A DNA stretch of 18,015 nucleotides from Deltaproteobacteria bacterium (GCA_021778975.1 JAJYBO010000029.1:1-18015), one strand, 5' to 3'. Shown: positions 1 through 8,176, counted from the first letter of the stretch. Program-made: numbers and translations. Notes: generated by a model not told the origin, from the letters alone.

Positions 1-15
1 ACATGATGCTCCTTT
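1..15 (-). promoter_or_regulatory. Ribosome binding site and possible start codon of a gene leaving the window
   Basis: On the minus strand, after the MaoC-like gene stops at 56, there is AAAGGAG (15 to 9), four bases, then ATG (4 to 2). This looks like the start of a next gene in the same direction, of which only the start codon is inside the window. An alternative start is the TTG at 30-28, which follows another GGAG and stays open to the edge. No product can be inferred. Confidence 0.4.
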
Positions 16-55
16 AAAGCCGTTTTCAACAAAGAATATCTCCTTACATCATCGT

Positions 56-895
56 TCAACAATGCAACTCGAAGACGCCCTTATCTATCACCACGTCACC
101 GGTTTGCGCATTCAGTGTCTTCCAGAACGCGCCGCCATCACCGGTTTTCCAGATTTGCGTCTGAATCGGCACCCCTGGATACAGGGACTTGGTGAAGCGG
201 CAGTCCATACGCCGGACCTTTTCGGGAGCGCCCGGCGTCAGGCTCTGAATCAGCGCCCGACACGCGTATCCATGGGTGCAAAGCCCGTGCATGATGGGTT
301 TTTCAAAGCCTGCCATGCGGGCAAAGTCCGGATCCACATGCAGGTCGAAAACATCGCCGGACAGACGATACAGCAGCGCCTGATTCTCGGAAGGATGGGC
401 ATCCACCACGATATCCGGCATTCGATCAGGAAAAACGACCGTGTTCTTCGGGGCGGTTTCTCCGCCAAATCCGCCGTCCAGCCGCGCAAACAGGGTCGCG
501 ACGCTCGTAAAGAGCTTCAATCCACTGGAATGCCAGGTATCGCTTTCAGCCATCACCAGAGCGCCTTTGTCCGCGCCCCTGTCATAATAATGCGTGATCT
601 TGCCGCGGGTTGTCAGCGCACCCGTCGTCGGAATCGGATGATGAAAGATCAAGCGCTGCTCGCCATGAAGAAGACCCGCCAGATTGATTTGGGATGCCAC
701 CGCAACATGCGCCAGAAAGTCAAAACTGGCGGCAATGGAAAAACTGGGCAGCACTTTCAGGCGTTTTTCATAACAATATTCCAGTTCCGATGCGCCGGCG
801 CCGACCCCCAGCGCGTATAACACGACATCTTTCCAGGTGTAATCTCTGGTGACAGGGGGAATGGGCTTTTCGGCGGCATCCAAATTCAACGGCAT
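56..895 (-). CDS. MaoC-like double-hotdog (R)-enoyl-CoA hydratase
   Basis: Predicted 279-aa cytosolic enzyme of the MaoC / hydratase-2 family, which adds water to trans-2-enoyl-CoA to give (R)-3-hydroxyacyl-CoA. Length and layout fit the two-hotdog form: a degenerate N-terminal hotdog (about 10-140) and a catalytic C-terminal hotdog (about 155-279). The hydratase-2 signature sits at 177-192, with the expected catalytic Asp181 and His186, followed by the family segment KPIMHGLCTHGY (199-210). The usual Asp-x-Asn-Pro-Leu-His reads Asp-Val-Phe-Asp-Leu-His, so the Asn is replaced by Phe. The start is well supported: GAAGGAGA lies six bases before the ATG. It is the fourth gene of the ileS-lspA-lgt unit, 34 bp after lgt, with no obvious functional tie to those genes. 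The substrate (beta-oxidation, a degradation pathway or polyester supply) cannot be told from sequence. Confidence 0.85.
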   Translation of the reverse strand: MPLNLDAAEKPIPPVTRDYTWKDVVLYALGVGAGASELEYCYEKRLKVLPSFSIAASFDFLAHVAVASQINLAGLLHGEQRLIFHHPIPTTGALTTRGKITHYYDRGADKGALVMAESDTWHSSGLKLFTSVATLFARLDGGFGGETAPKNTVVFPDRMPDIVVDAHPSENQALLYRLSGDVFDLHVDPDFARMAGFEKPIMHGLCTHGYACRALIQSLTPGAPEKVRRMDCRFTKSLYPGVPIQTQIWKTGDGGAFWKTLNAQTGDVVIDKGVFELHC

Positions 896-929
896 GGTTT
901 TCTCCTTCTTCAGGGCAAATACATTTTTT

Positions 930-1691
930 TTATTTCAGCGCGCGGCCCAGTTTCGCCAGCATGAGAAGCGCAATCGTTGCAAAACCAAACTCAACCCATT
1001 GAGTGGTTGAAAAAACGTCGAACAGTATTCTTTCTTGAATATCCCCCCGGTATGGTGTGATCACCATGTGAAAGAGTCCGTACAGAAAGATGTAGCGCCA
1101 GAAAATCTGGCCATCGAACCGCTTTTGCTTTCGGGAATACCACAGTATCCCCAAAATAACCCCGTCGGTGAACGCGAAATAAAGTTGGGTTGGGTGAAGA
1201 GGCATACCTTTGGGGGCAAGACTGTCAGGATCGGTGAAAATTACGGCCCACGGCATGTCACAAACCCTGCCATAGGAACAGCCGGCAAAGAAGCATCCCA
1301 CTTTTCCGATGACCTGCCCCACCGCCAGCCCGGGAGAAATGATATCCGCGGTCTGCCATAATGGCATCCCGGCTATCTTTACATAGGCCACAACGACGGC
1401 CGCCCCCACGACAAATCCCCCGTAGCCGACCGTTCCCCCATGCCAGAACCTGACAATTTCAAGCGGGTCTTTCAGATAGGCGGTGGGATTGCCCAGAACA
1501 TAAAACAACCGGGAACCCATCACCGCCGCTATCAGCACATAAAAGGCCATGTCAACGATGGTTTCCGGATTTTGCCCCGCACGAATGGCTTCCTTCCGTG
1601 CAACGGTAATTCCGGATACAATCGCCACCGTCAGCATGAGGCTGTACGTGTAAACCGGAAAATGTCCGAATCTGTAGAGAACGGGGTACAC
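930..1691 (-). CDS. lgt: Prolipoprotein diacylglyceryl transferase
   Basis: Inner-membrane enzyme that moves the diacylglyceryl group of phosphatidylglycerol onto the lipobox Cys of prolipoproteins, the first maturation step. The 253-aa length is a little short for the family, with about seven hydrophobic segments. Recognisable landmarks are HGG at 84-86, the signature region at 122-142, HPTQLY at 166-171, and Arg215 in YRGD near the C-terminus, matching the conserved Arg of the last loop. The signature is variant: where enterobacterial Lgt has GRxGNFxN, this has GKVGCFFAGCSYG (129-141), a Cys-rich form. It starts with GTG, four bases after the lspA stop, with only a weak ribosome binding site, so translational coupling to lspA is likely. 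Together with lspA it gives two consecutive lipoprotein-processing enzymes in one unit. Confidence 0.93.
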   Translation of the reverse strand: MYPVLYRFGHFPVYTYSLMLTVAIVSGITVARKEAIRAGQNPETIVDMAFYVLIAAVMGSRLFYVLGNPTAYLKDPLEIVRFWHGGTVGYGGFVVGAAVVVAYVKIAGMPLWQTADIISPGLAVGQVIGKVGCFFAGCSYGRVCDMPWAVIFTDPDSLAPKGMPLHPTQLYFAFTDGVILGILWYSRKQKRFDGQIFWRYIFLYGLFHMVITPYRGDIQERILFDVFSTTQWVEFGFATIALLMLAKLGRALK

Positions 1692-1695
1692 GGGG

Positions 1696-2217
1696 TCAAT
1701 CCGGCATTTTATTGAACAGAAGATGCAGCACCAGAATCACCATGCCGACGGTAATGCCGCTGTCCGCGACATTGAACGCCGGCCAGTGATACCCCTTTAT
1801 ATAAAAATCCAGAAAATCAACCACCTCGCCAAAACGAAACCGATCAATCATGTTGCCGATCGCACCGCCCAGTATCAGCAGCAACCCGAAGGACAGCCAG
1901 CGATATTCGGACGGCGTTCTGTAATAAAATACGGCGATAAACACCGCCGCGAGAATGGACATGGCCTGAAACAGGAAGGTACGGACTTCCGGCCCCTGCC
2001 CTGCCATGAATCCAAAAGCCCCTCCGGGGTTGTGGATATGCGTGATGTTGAAGAAACCGGGAATGACCGGAATCATGTGAAACAGGGGCACCTGCTGCAA
2101 AATGATCATCTTGCTGAACTGATCCAGCAGGATGATCGCCCCTACCACCATCAGCAGTCGGATGGTTTTGATCCGCGCCGAAGCACCAAAGACTTGGGTC
2201 AGGATATCAGCGTTCAT
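1696..2217 (-). CDS. lspA: Lipoprotein signal peptidase (signal peptidase II)
   Basis: Aspartyl protease of the inner membrane that removes the signal peptide of diacylglyceryl-modified prolipoproteins. Predicted length is 173 aa with about four transmembrane helices. Family motifs in order are DQFSK at the first helix, NPGGAFGF, then GNMIDR and the NVADSGI block, which carry the two catalytic Asp residues. I chose the ATG at 2217 over an in-frame start at 2259. It forms an ATGA overlap with the ileS stop, and the extra 14 residues of the longer form would lie inside ileS and precede the hydrophobic part without adding family sequence. The stop is four bases from the lgt GTG start. No key residue is missing. 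Confidence 0.94.
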   Translation of the reverse strand: MNADILTQVFGASARIKTIRLLMVVGAIILLDQFSKMIILQQVPLFHMIPVIPGFFNITHIHNPGGAFGFMAGQGPEVRTFLFQAMSILAAVFIAVFYYRTPSEYRWLSFGLLLILGGAIGNMIDRFRFGEVVDFLDFYIKGYHWPAFNVADSGITVGMVILVLHLLFNKMPD

Positions 2218-5006
2218 AGGCCGCCCATCGAGGTAATGGCCCCGCAACATCTCGGACACAATCCCGGATGTTCATGGTGCGTACCGACATGGGGGTCGTA
2301 TATCCAGCAGCGTTCGCATTTTTTACCTTCCGCGGGCATTACCTGAACGCCAAGCCCCTCGACCTCCGAACTGATGTAAATACCGGCAGGCGGCGCAGCA
2401 TCCTGTAAGATCACCTGAGAGACAATCAGAAGTGACCGCAGATCATCCTGGTAAGCCTCGAGAATACGCCTGACATCGCCGGCGGCAAAAAGCGTCACCC
2501 GCGCATCCAGAGGATGGCCGATCAGCTTCTGCACCCTGGCGTCTTCAAGCGCTTTGGTGACTTCACCGCGAATCGCCAGCAGCTTCTGCCATTCCTCAGC
2601 CAGTGCATTGTCTTCCCACCCGGCCTTTATCTGCGGAAACAATGCCAGATGAATGCTGGATTCCTTTTCGGGCGCATCCGGCATATATCGCCATATCTCT
2701 TCGGCGGTAAACGGCAGAATCGGCGCCATGAGCCGCACCAGCGCGTCCAGGATGAAAAACATCACCGTCTGGGCGCTCCGACGCTCTGGTGACGCCGCGG
2801 GAGACGTATAAAGACGATCTTTAAGAACATCTAAATAAAATGCGGAAAGCTCTACGGTGCAGAAATTGTACAGCGCGTGATGCATGATATGAAAATCATA
2901 AGTGGCATAGGCTTTCTGCGTTTTATCCGCCAGCTTTTGGAGCCGATGCAGGATGTAGCGGTCCATTCGGATCATGGCCGAAAAATCCACCGCGTGAACC
3001 CCCGGCGTGAAATCGTGCAGATTTCCCAACATGAACCGGCAGGTATTGCGGATCCGGCGATAGGCGTCGCTGAGCTGATCCAAAATATTGTCGGAGATAC
3101 GGATATCATCCCGATAGTCGGAGGCCGACACCCAGAGACGCAGGATTTCCGCCCCGTATTTATCCACCACTTTCTTGGGCGCAATCACGTTTCCGAGCGA
3201 TTTGGACATTTTTTTGCCGCTGGCGTCCACCACAAATCCATGTGTCAACACGGCCTGATATGGCGCCCGTCCCCGGGTGCCGACCGCTGTCAGCAGCGCG
3301 CTGTGAAACCATCCGCGATGCTGGTCACTGCCTTCCAGATATAGATCCGCCGGCCAGCGCAGATAGGGACGCTGCTCCAGAACCGCGGCGTGACTGACGC
3401 CGGAATCGAACCAGACATCTAAAATGTCGGTTTCCTTTTTGAACGTCGTTCCTCCACAGGATTTACAAACCGCGCCTTCCGGCAGCAATTCCGCCACAGA
3501 TTTTTCAAACCAGACGTCCGCGCCATGCGCTTTGAAAAGGTTGAACACATGATCGAGAATTTCCGGGCTGATCAACATGGTGTCACAGTGTTCACAGCAA
3601 AAAACGGCGATGGGAACGCCCCACGCCCGCTGCCGGGAGACGCACCAGTCCGGACGGTTTTCGATCATGCCGAAAATACGATCCCGCCCCCAGTGAGGAA
3701 TCCATTTCACCCGGTCAATTTCCTTGAGCGCCTGCTGGCGCAGACCGGTTTTGTCCATCGAAATGAACCACTGGGGCGTGGCTCTGAAAATCACGGGTTT
3801 TTTACACCGCCAGCAGTGCGGATAGGCGTGAACGAGCGGCTCCTGGGCCACCAGCGCACCGGTCTCCTGAAGTTTTTCGATGATCGGCGCGTTGGCCTTG
3901 AACACAAACTGACCGGCGAAATATCCCACTTCCGGCGTGAAACATCCCTGATCGTTGACCGGCGAATACGGCTCCATCCCGTAGTGAATACCGACTTCAT
4001 AATCTTCACGGCCATGACCGGGCGCGGTATGCACGCACCCAGTGCCGGCATCCAGCGTGACATGATTTCCCAAGATCACCCGCGACGCCCGGTCATAAAA
4101 AGGATGGCGACACACCATATTTTCGAGCCTTCCGGCGGCGATTTCGCTCAGGATGGTGTAATCTGAAATCCCGAAAGTTTTCATGCAGGGGTCCACCAGA
4201 TCGCGGGCCAGAATATAGACATCCGTGTCGGATACTCTCACGGCGGCATAGACAAAATCCGGATGCAGTGCGATGGCCAGGTTCGCGGGCAGGGTCCAGG
4301 GGGTTGTCGTCCAGATAATGACATACGCCGTATAACCCGCCAATGCCGGCATCTCGGATTGCATCTGAAATTTGACATAAACCGACGGTGAAGATTCGTC
4401 CTGATACTCGATTTCAGCCTCCGCCAGGGCGGTTTGACACTGACAGCACCAGTGAATGGGCTTTTTGCTGCGAAACAGGTTATCCGCCATTGCAAATTTC
4501 AGGCATTCCCGCGCAATGATCGCCTCGTAGGTGTAATTCATCGTCAGATACGGGTCGTTCCATTCGCCCATGACGCCCAGACGCTTGAATTCCTCCCGCT
4601 GGATATCAATGAATTTTTCCGCATAACCGCGGCACTGCCTGCGGATATCCGCCTGGGACATGGTTTTTTTCTTATCGCCCAGTTCCTTGTCCACATTGTG
4701 TTCGATGGGAAGCCCATGACAGTCCCACCCCGGCACATACGCGGCGTCAAAGCCGGCCATCTGGCGAGATCGGACGATAATGTCCTTCAGAATTTTATTG
4801 AGCGCGGTGCCGATATGAATATGGCCGTTGGCGTAAGGCGGGCCGTCATGAAGAATAAACTGCTCCCGCCCTTTAGACGCTTTCCGGATGACATCGTACA
4901 GATGGATTTCATCCCAGTGTTTGATCTGTTCCGGCTCCCGCTGGGCCAGACTGGCTTTCATCGGAAACCCGGTGACGGGCAGGTTCAGTGTTTTTTTGTA
5001 GTCCAT
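2214..5006 (-). CDS. ileS: Isoleucyl-tRNA synthetase
   Basis: Cytosolic class I aminoacyl-tRNA synthetase that charges tRNA-Ile and edits misactivated valine. It has 930 aa, full length for the bacterial type. The HIGH-type motif is GHIHIG (61-66) and KMSKS is at 599-603. The CP1 editing domain, about 200-410, contains WTTTPWTLPAN (232-242) and GTGCVHTAPGHG (321-332). WCVSRQR (454-460) is typical of IleS. The C-terminal zinc finger has its four Cys in CERCW and CPRCC. The start has a good site, GGAGG five bases before the ATG. It is the first gene of the unit, and its TGA overlaps the lspA ATG. A sigma70-type promoter lies about 45-70 bp upstream; I saw no T-box-like leader. Confidence 0.98.
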   Translation of the reverse strand: MDYKKTLNLPVTGFPMKASLAQREPEQIKHWDEIHLYDVIRKASKGREQFILHDGPPYANGHIHIGTALNKILKDIIVRSRQMAGFDAAYVPGWDCHGLPIEHNVDKELGDKKKTMSQADIRRQCRGYAEKFIDIQREEFKRLGVMGEWNDPYLTMNYTYEAIIARECLKFAMADNLFRSKKPIHWCCQCQTALAEAEIEYQDESSPSVYVKFQMQSEMPALAGYTAYVIIWTTTPWTLPANLAIALHPDFVYAAVRVSDTDVYILARDLVDPCMKTFGISDYTILSEIAAGRLENMVCRHPFYDRASRVILGNHVTLDAGTGCVHTAPGHGREDYEVGIHYGMEPYSPVNDQGCFTPEVGYFAGQFVFKANAPIIEKLQETGALVAQEPLVHAYPHCWRCKKPVIFRATPQWFISMDKTGLRQQALKEIDRVKWIPHWGRDRIFGMIENRPDWCVSRQRAWGVPIAVFCCEHCDTMLISPEILDHVFNLFKAHGADVWFEKSVAELLPEGAVCKSCGGTTFKKETDILDVWFDSGVSHAAVLEQRPYLRWPADLYLEGSDQHRGWFHSALLTAVGTRGRAPYQAVLTHGFVVDASGKKMSKSLGNVIAPKKVVDKYGAEILRLWVSASDYRDDIRISDNILDQLSDAYRRIRNTCRFMLGNLHDFTPGVHAVDFSAMIRMDRYILHRLQKLADKTQKAYATYDFHIMHHALYNFCTVELSAFYLDVLKDRLYTSPAASPERRSAQTVMFFILDALVRLMAPILPFTAEEIWRYMPDAPEKESSIHLALFPQIKAGWEDNALAEEWQKLLAIRGEVTKALEDARVQKLIGHPLDARVTLFAAGDVRRILEAYQDDLRSLLIVSQVILQDAAPPAGIYISSEVEGLGVQVMPAEGKKCERCWIYDPHVGTHHEHPGLCPRCCGAITSMGGL

Positions 5007-5048
5007 TCAATCCTCCAGCATCAGAGATAGTTGATATTTAAGTCAAAA

Positions 5049-5077
5049 ACTTTAATCGTAAATCTTTGTGGTGTCAA
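5049..5077 (-). promoter_or_regulatory. Sigma70-type promoter of the ileS-lspA-lgt unit
   Basis: On the minus strand there is a perfect -35 TTGACA (5077-5072), a 17-base spacer, and a -10 TAAAGT (5054-5049) matching four of six consensus bases. It lies about 43 bp before the ileS ATG, leaving a short leader with the GGAGG ribosome site. Confidence 0.65.
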
Positions 5078-5123
5078 GGAAAACCAAAGACAATTCCACA
5101 ACGGTCGCTCAAGTCGAATTTCG

Positions 5124-5227
5124 GACGGCCTTGTAAGAAGTTCGCAGGCAAGGCGCTCAAATCATAAGGAGTGATGCGTACTTATGATGCGGCGTAACCC
5201 AACATCCGGACTTTTTACGGAGCCGTC
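5124..5227 (-). repeat. Intergenic palindrome-ended repeat, copy 1
   Basis: A 104-bp element whose ends form a 17-base imperfect inverted repeat: GACGGCCTTGTAAGAAG (5124-5140) against CTTTTTACGGAGCCGTC (5211-5227), 13 of 17 paired. Inside is a perfect 8-base inverted repeat, ATCATAAG (5161-5168) and CTTATGAT (5181-5188). It aligns along most of its length to the reverse complement of 12950-13063. Shared blocks include GGCAAGG, CAAATC, GCGTACTT and the CATCCG-ACTTTTTACG end. No coding capacity is seen. It is probably a non-autonomous dispersed repeat able to fold in RNA or DNA. Confidence 0.75.
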
Positions 5228-5237
5228 ATCAATTGCT

Positions 5238-5265
5238 TTGACAATGGAATTCATGAAATGATAAG
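5238..5265 (+). promoter_or_regulatory. Candidate glgP promoter
   Basis: A perfect -35 TTGACA (5238-5243), a 16-base spacer, and GATAAG (5260-5265), which matches the -10 consensus at four of six bases. It begins 11 bases after the end of repeat copy 1. A second TTGACA at 5269-5274 has no good -10 at the right distance. Confidence 0.4.
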
Positions 5266-5270
5266 AAATT

Positions 5271-5295
5271 GACAACTTCGTAAAATGTCCAGAAT
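5271..5295 (+). repeat. Solo end of the intergenic repeat
   Basis: The stretch around ACTTCGTAAAA (5274-5284) matches the left end of repeat copy 2 (12949 onward) at about 20 of 25 positions, including an 11-base identical core. No partner end follows, so it looks like a relic or solo terminal segment. It sits between the candidate glgP promoter and the glgP start. Confidence 0.45.
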
Positions 5296-5329
5296 TCTGA
5301 TGTTTCATCGGCCACAAAGAGGTTTGACC

Positions 5330-7798
5330 ATGACAACAAACTGCAAAGCTCTGACACCGCTGGGGTATGATCCGTGCGGTCTGAAAGATTCTGTGCTGAG
5401 GCATCTGAAATACACCATCGGCAAGGAATTCGGCGATAAAACTATGCGGGATGTCTATCTGGCCCTGACCCTGACGGTACGCGACCGCCTTCTCGAAAAA
5501 ATGCTTCAAACAGAAGCCAGATATCAAAAAGCCAGCGCCAAACGGCTCTATTATCTGTCTATGGAATTTCTGATCGGACGGTCGCTGGGGACCAACCTCA
5601 TCAACCTGGGCATATTCGACGCCTGTCACACGGCGCTGTCGGAACTGGGCGTTGATCTGGAAGAAGTCCGAGAACAAGAAACCGACGCGGCGCTCGGTAA
5701 CGGCGGGCTGGGACGTCTGGCCGCCTGCTTTCTCGATTCTTTGGCAACGCTGGACTATCCGGGATTCGGCTATGGCATTCATTATGAGTATGGGCTTTTC
5801 AAACAGGAAATCAACAACGGATACCAGAAAGAAAAACCGGATCACTGGCTGTCCAAGGCCGGACCGCTTCAGATCGAGCGTAAAGACGAATCCTGCATCA
5901 TCCCGGTGTACGGACGCATCGAACACGGGGTGGATTTCAGCGGCGCCTACAACCCGATGTGGATGGACTGGCGGGTGCTGGTCGGCGTCCCGCACGATAT
6001 CCCGATAGCGGGCTATGGCGGCGCCACGGTCAATTATCTGCGCCTGTACGCGGCCAAACCCTCATCCGATTTCGATATCCAGATTTTCAATGCGGGCGAT
6101 TATTTCAGAGCGGTCGAGCAGAAAATCGCCTCCGAAACCGTTTCTAAAATTCTCTATCCCAGCGATACGGTGGTCCACGGAAAAGAATTGCGGCTTGTCC
6201 AGGAATATTTTCTGGTGGCCTGCTCCCTCCGGGATATCACCCGACGCTATCTGAAAACCCATGATCGCTTCGATGTATTTCCGGATTGCGTGAACATTCA
6301 GATGAACGACACCCATCCGGCGCTGGCTGTCGCCGAGCTGATGCGGATATTGATTGACGAAGAATCGGTTGACTGGGACGCGGCCTGGAATATCACGCAA
6401 AAAACACTGGCTTACACCAATCATACACTCCTTGCAGAGGCGCTGGAAAAGTGGCCGGTCAGTCTTTTTGAACATGTACTACCCCGGCATCTGCAGATCA
6501 TTTTTGAAATCAACCGGCGTTTTTTGGATAATATCGAGGAGATATGGCCTGACGACACCGACCGGCTGCGCCGGATGTCGCTGATCGAGGAAGAGCCCGA
6601 AAAGCAGGTGTGCATGGCGCATCTGGCGATTGTGGGATCGCATTCGGTCAACGGTGTTTCCGCACTGCATACGGATCTGGTCAAGACATCGCTTGTCCCG
6701 GATTTTCACGCCCGGTGGCCGGAGCGTTTCAACAACAAAACCAACGGCATCACCCCGCGGCGCTGGCTGCTGAAATCCAATCCCCTGCTGGCCGCCCTGT
6801 TGACGGAGCTGACGGGCGATTCCTGGATTACAGATTTGAGCAAACTGCATGAGCTGGAGTCCTACGCCGACGACCCCGTATGTATCAGCCAGTTCCGAAA
6901 AATCAAACAGTCCAACAAAGAGCGCCTGATTCAAACCATTTATGAGACGACGCACACCAGAATCAACCCCGATTCCATGTTCGACATTCATGCCAAGCGG
7001 ATCCACGAATACAAGCGTCAACTGCTGAACGTCATGCGGATTGTCCATGAATATCTCCGCATCATCGAAGACGGTGTGACGCCCACCGTTCCCAAAACCT
7101 GTATTTTTGCCGGAAAAGCCGCTCCAGGATACTGGGCCGCCAAACAGATCATCAAACTGATCCACAATGTCGGCAATGTCATCAACAAGGATCGCCGCGT
7201 TCATGACAGCTTGAAAGTCGTCTTCATCCCCGATTACCGTGTATCTCTGGCGGAAAGAATGATTCCGGCGGCAGAACTCAGCGAGCAGATATCCACCGCC
7301 GGCACGGAGGCTTCGGGCACCGGCAACATGAAATTTGCGTTGAACGGCGCGCTGACCATCGGCACCCTAGATGGCGCCAATGTAGAAATGCAGGAAGAAT
7401 TCGGCGCGGACAACATCTTCATTTTCGGTCTGAAAACCGCTGAAATCCTTGAGATGAAACGGGCCGGAACGTATCTGCCTTTAGAGAACTACCATCAAAA
7501 CGACGATGTTCGCAGGGTATTGGATGCGTTCTGGGACAACCGCTTTTGCCCGCATGAACCAGGTCTGTTCCGCTGGATATACCACCTGTTGCTCGAAAAA
7601 GGGGATACTTATTTTCATATCGCCGATTTTCCGTCCTACTGCCAGACGCATGAACGGATTGCTCAGGAATATCAACAAATACCGCTGTGGAACCGAAAAT
7701 CCATCTTGAATGTGGCCCGGATCGGCAAATTTTCCAGCGATAGAACCATCCATGAATATGCACGGGATATCTGGAATCTGTGTCCGATTCATCCATAA
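5330..7798 (+). CDS. glgP: Glycogen/starch/maltodextrin phosphorylase
   Basis: Cytosolic PLP-dependent enzyme of the GT35 family that releases glucose 1-phosphate from alpha-1,4-glucans. The predicted 822 aa is typical. Family landmarks include YYLSMEFLIGR near the N-terminus, GNGGLGRLAACFLDS, HYEYGLF and the KRIHEYKRQ block. The C-terminal PLP-binding segment EASGTGNMKFALNGALT carries the Schiff-base lysine, Lys668 by my count. I chose the ATG at 5330 because AAAGAGG lies seven bases before it; an in-frame ATG at 5285 lacks a site and adds 15 unrelated residues next to a repeat relic. No other glycogen genes are present. It is followed after 33 bp by a STAS gene in the same direction, so the two may be co-transcribed. 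A short regulatory N-terminus gives no hint of phosphorylation control. Confidence 0.96.
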   Translation: MTTNCKALTPLGYDPCGLKDSVLRHLKYTIGKEFGDKTMRDVYLALTLTVRDRLLEKMLQTEARYQKASAKRLYYLSMEFLIGRSLGTNLINLGIFDACHTALSELGVDLEEVREQETDAALGNGGLGRLAACFLDSLATLDYPGFGYGIHYEYGLFKQEINNGYQKEKPDHWLSKAGPLQIERKDESCIIPVYGRIEHGVDFSGAYNPMWMDWRVLVGVPHDIPIAGYGGATVNYLRLYAAKPSSDFDIQIFNAGDYFRAVEQKIASETVSKILYPSDTVVHGKELRLVQEYFLVACSLRDITRRYLKTHDRFDVFPDCVNIQMNDTHPALAVAELMRILIDEESVDWDAAWNITQKTLAYTNHTLLAEALEKWPVSLFEHVLPRHLQIIFEINRRFLDNIEEIWPDDTDRLRRMSLIEEEPEKQVCMAHLAIVGSHSVNGVSALHTDLVKTSLVPDFHARWPERFNNKTNGITPRRWLLKSNPLLAALLTELTGDSWITDLSKLHELESYADDPVCISQFRKIKQSNKERLIQTIYETTHTRINPDSMFDIHAKRIHEYKRQLLNVMRIVHEYLRIIEDGVTPTVPKTCIFAGKAAPGYWAAKQIIKLIHNVGNVINKDRRVHDSLKVVFIPDYRVSLAERMIPAAELSEQISTAGTEASGTGNMKFALNGALTIGTLDGANVEMQEEFGADNIFIFGLKTAEILEMKRAGTYLPLENYHQNDDVRRVLDAFWDNRFCPHEPGLFRWIYHLLLEKGDTYFHIADFPSYCQTHERIAQEYQQIPLWNRKSILNVARIGKFSSDRTIHEYARDIWNLCPIHP

Positions 7799-7831
7799 CG
7801 GTATGTTGCAGGCTTTCAGAGAGGAGAGACC

Positions 7832-8176
7832 ATGAAGATAGAAACAGACCAGATTGGAGATGTTCTGGTCATTACCCCCTATGAATCACGTATTGATGCC
7901 TCGTCAGCCGCTGATTTCAAGAGCCAACTGATAGAACGGATCGGTGATGCCGGCCATCATATCATTCTCGACCTGTCGCAGGTTCACTTTATTGACAGCA
8001 GTGGACTCGGTGTCATCGTGTCGCTGCTGAAGCTGACTGCAGGAAAGGGCGAGATCAGCCTGTGCGGTATTCAGGATCCGGTCATGTCCCTGTTTAAAAT
8101 GACCCGAATGGACCGAATATTCAAACTGTACCCGTCCCTGGCCAAAGCGCTTTCAGCCACAATGCCGGACGACTGA
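7832..8176 (+). CDS. Single-domain STAS protein (anti-sigma factor antagonist type)
   Basis: A 114-aa protein consisting of one STAS domain, the fold of SpoIIAA/RsbV. Such proteins bind anti-sigma factor kinases and are switched off by phosphorylation of a conserved Ser. The key loop is FIDSSGLGV (53-61), where Ser57 is the expected phosphorylation site; the hydrophobic strands IILDLSQV (44-51) and the C-terminal helix are also in place. GAGGAG lies five bases before the ATG. No RsbW-like kinase, PP2C phosphatase or sigma factor gene is next to it, so its partner is unknown. It could act in the general stress, chemosensory or lipid-asymmetry (MlaB-like) context. The neighbours, glycogen phosphorylase and gatB, do not point to one of these. 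Confidence 0.9.
   Translation: MKIETDQIGDVLVITPYESRIDASSAADFKSQLIERIGDAGHHIILDLSQVHFIDSSGLGVIVSLLKLTAGKGEISLCGIQDPVMSLFKMTRMDRIFKLYPSLAKALSATMPDD

Larger units (their letters stand above)
5007..5329. other. Divergent intergenic region between ileS and glgP
   Basis: This 323-bp stretch has no convincing gene. From left to right it holds the ileS ribosome site and promoter (minus strand, up to 5077), a 104-bp repeat with imperfect inverted ends (5124-5227), a candidate glgP promoter (5238-5265), a solo repeat end (5271-5295) and the glgP ribosome site (5316-5322). Confidence 0.8.

Noticed and set aside
62..820. A 252-codon open frame on the plus strand opposite the MaoC-like gene
   Set aside because: Antisense shadow; the minus-strand frame has the hydratase motif and a strong ribosome site.
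5162..5995. A 277-codon open frame on the minus strand opposite the start of glgP
   Set aside because: It begins inside the coding part of glgP and ends in the repeat; it is a shadow of the phosphorylase frame.
6479..7204. A 241-codon open frame on the minus strand opposite glgP
   Set aside because: Lies fully inside the phosphorylase gene and shows no family motifs.
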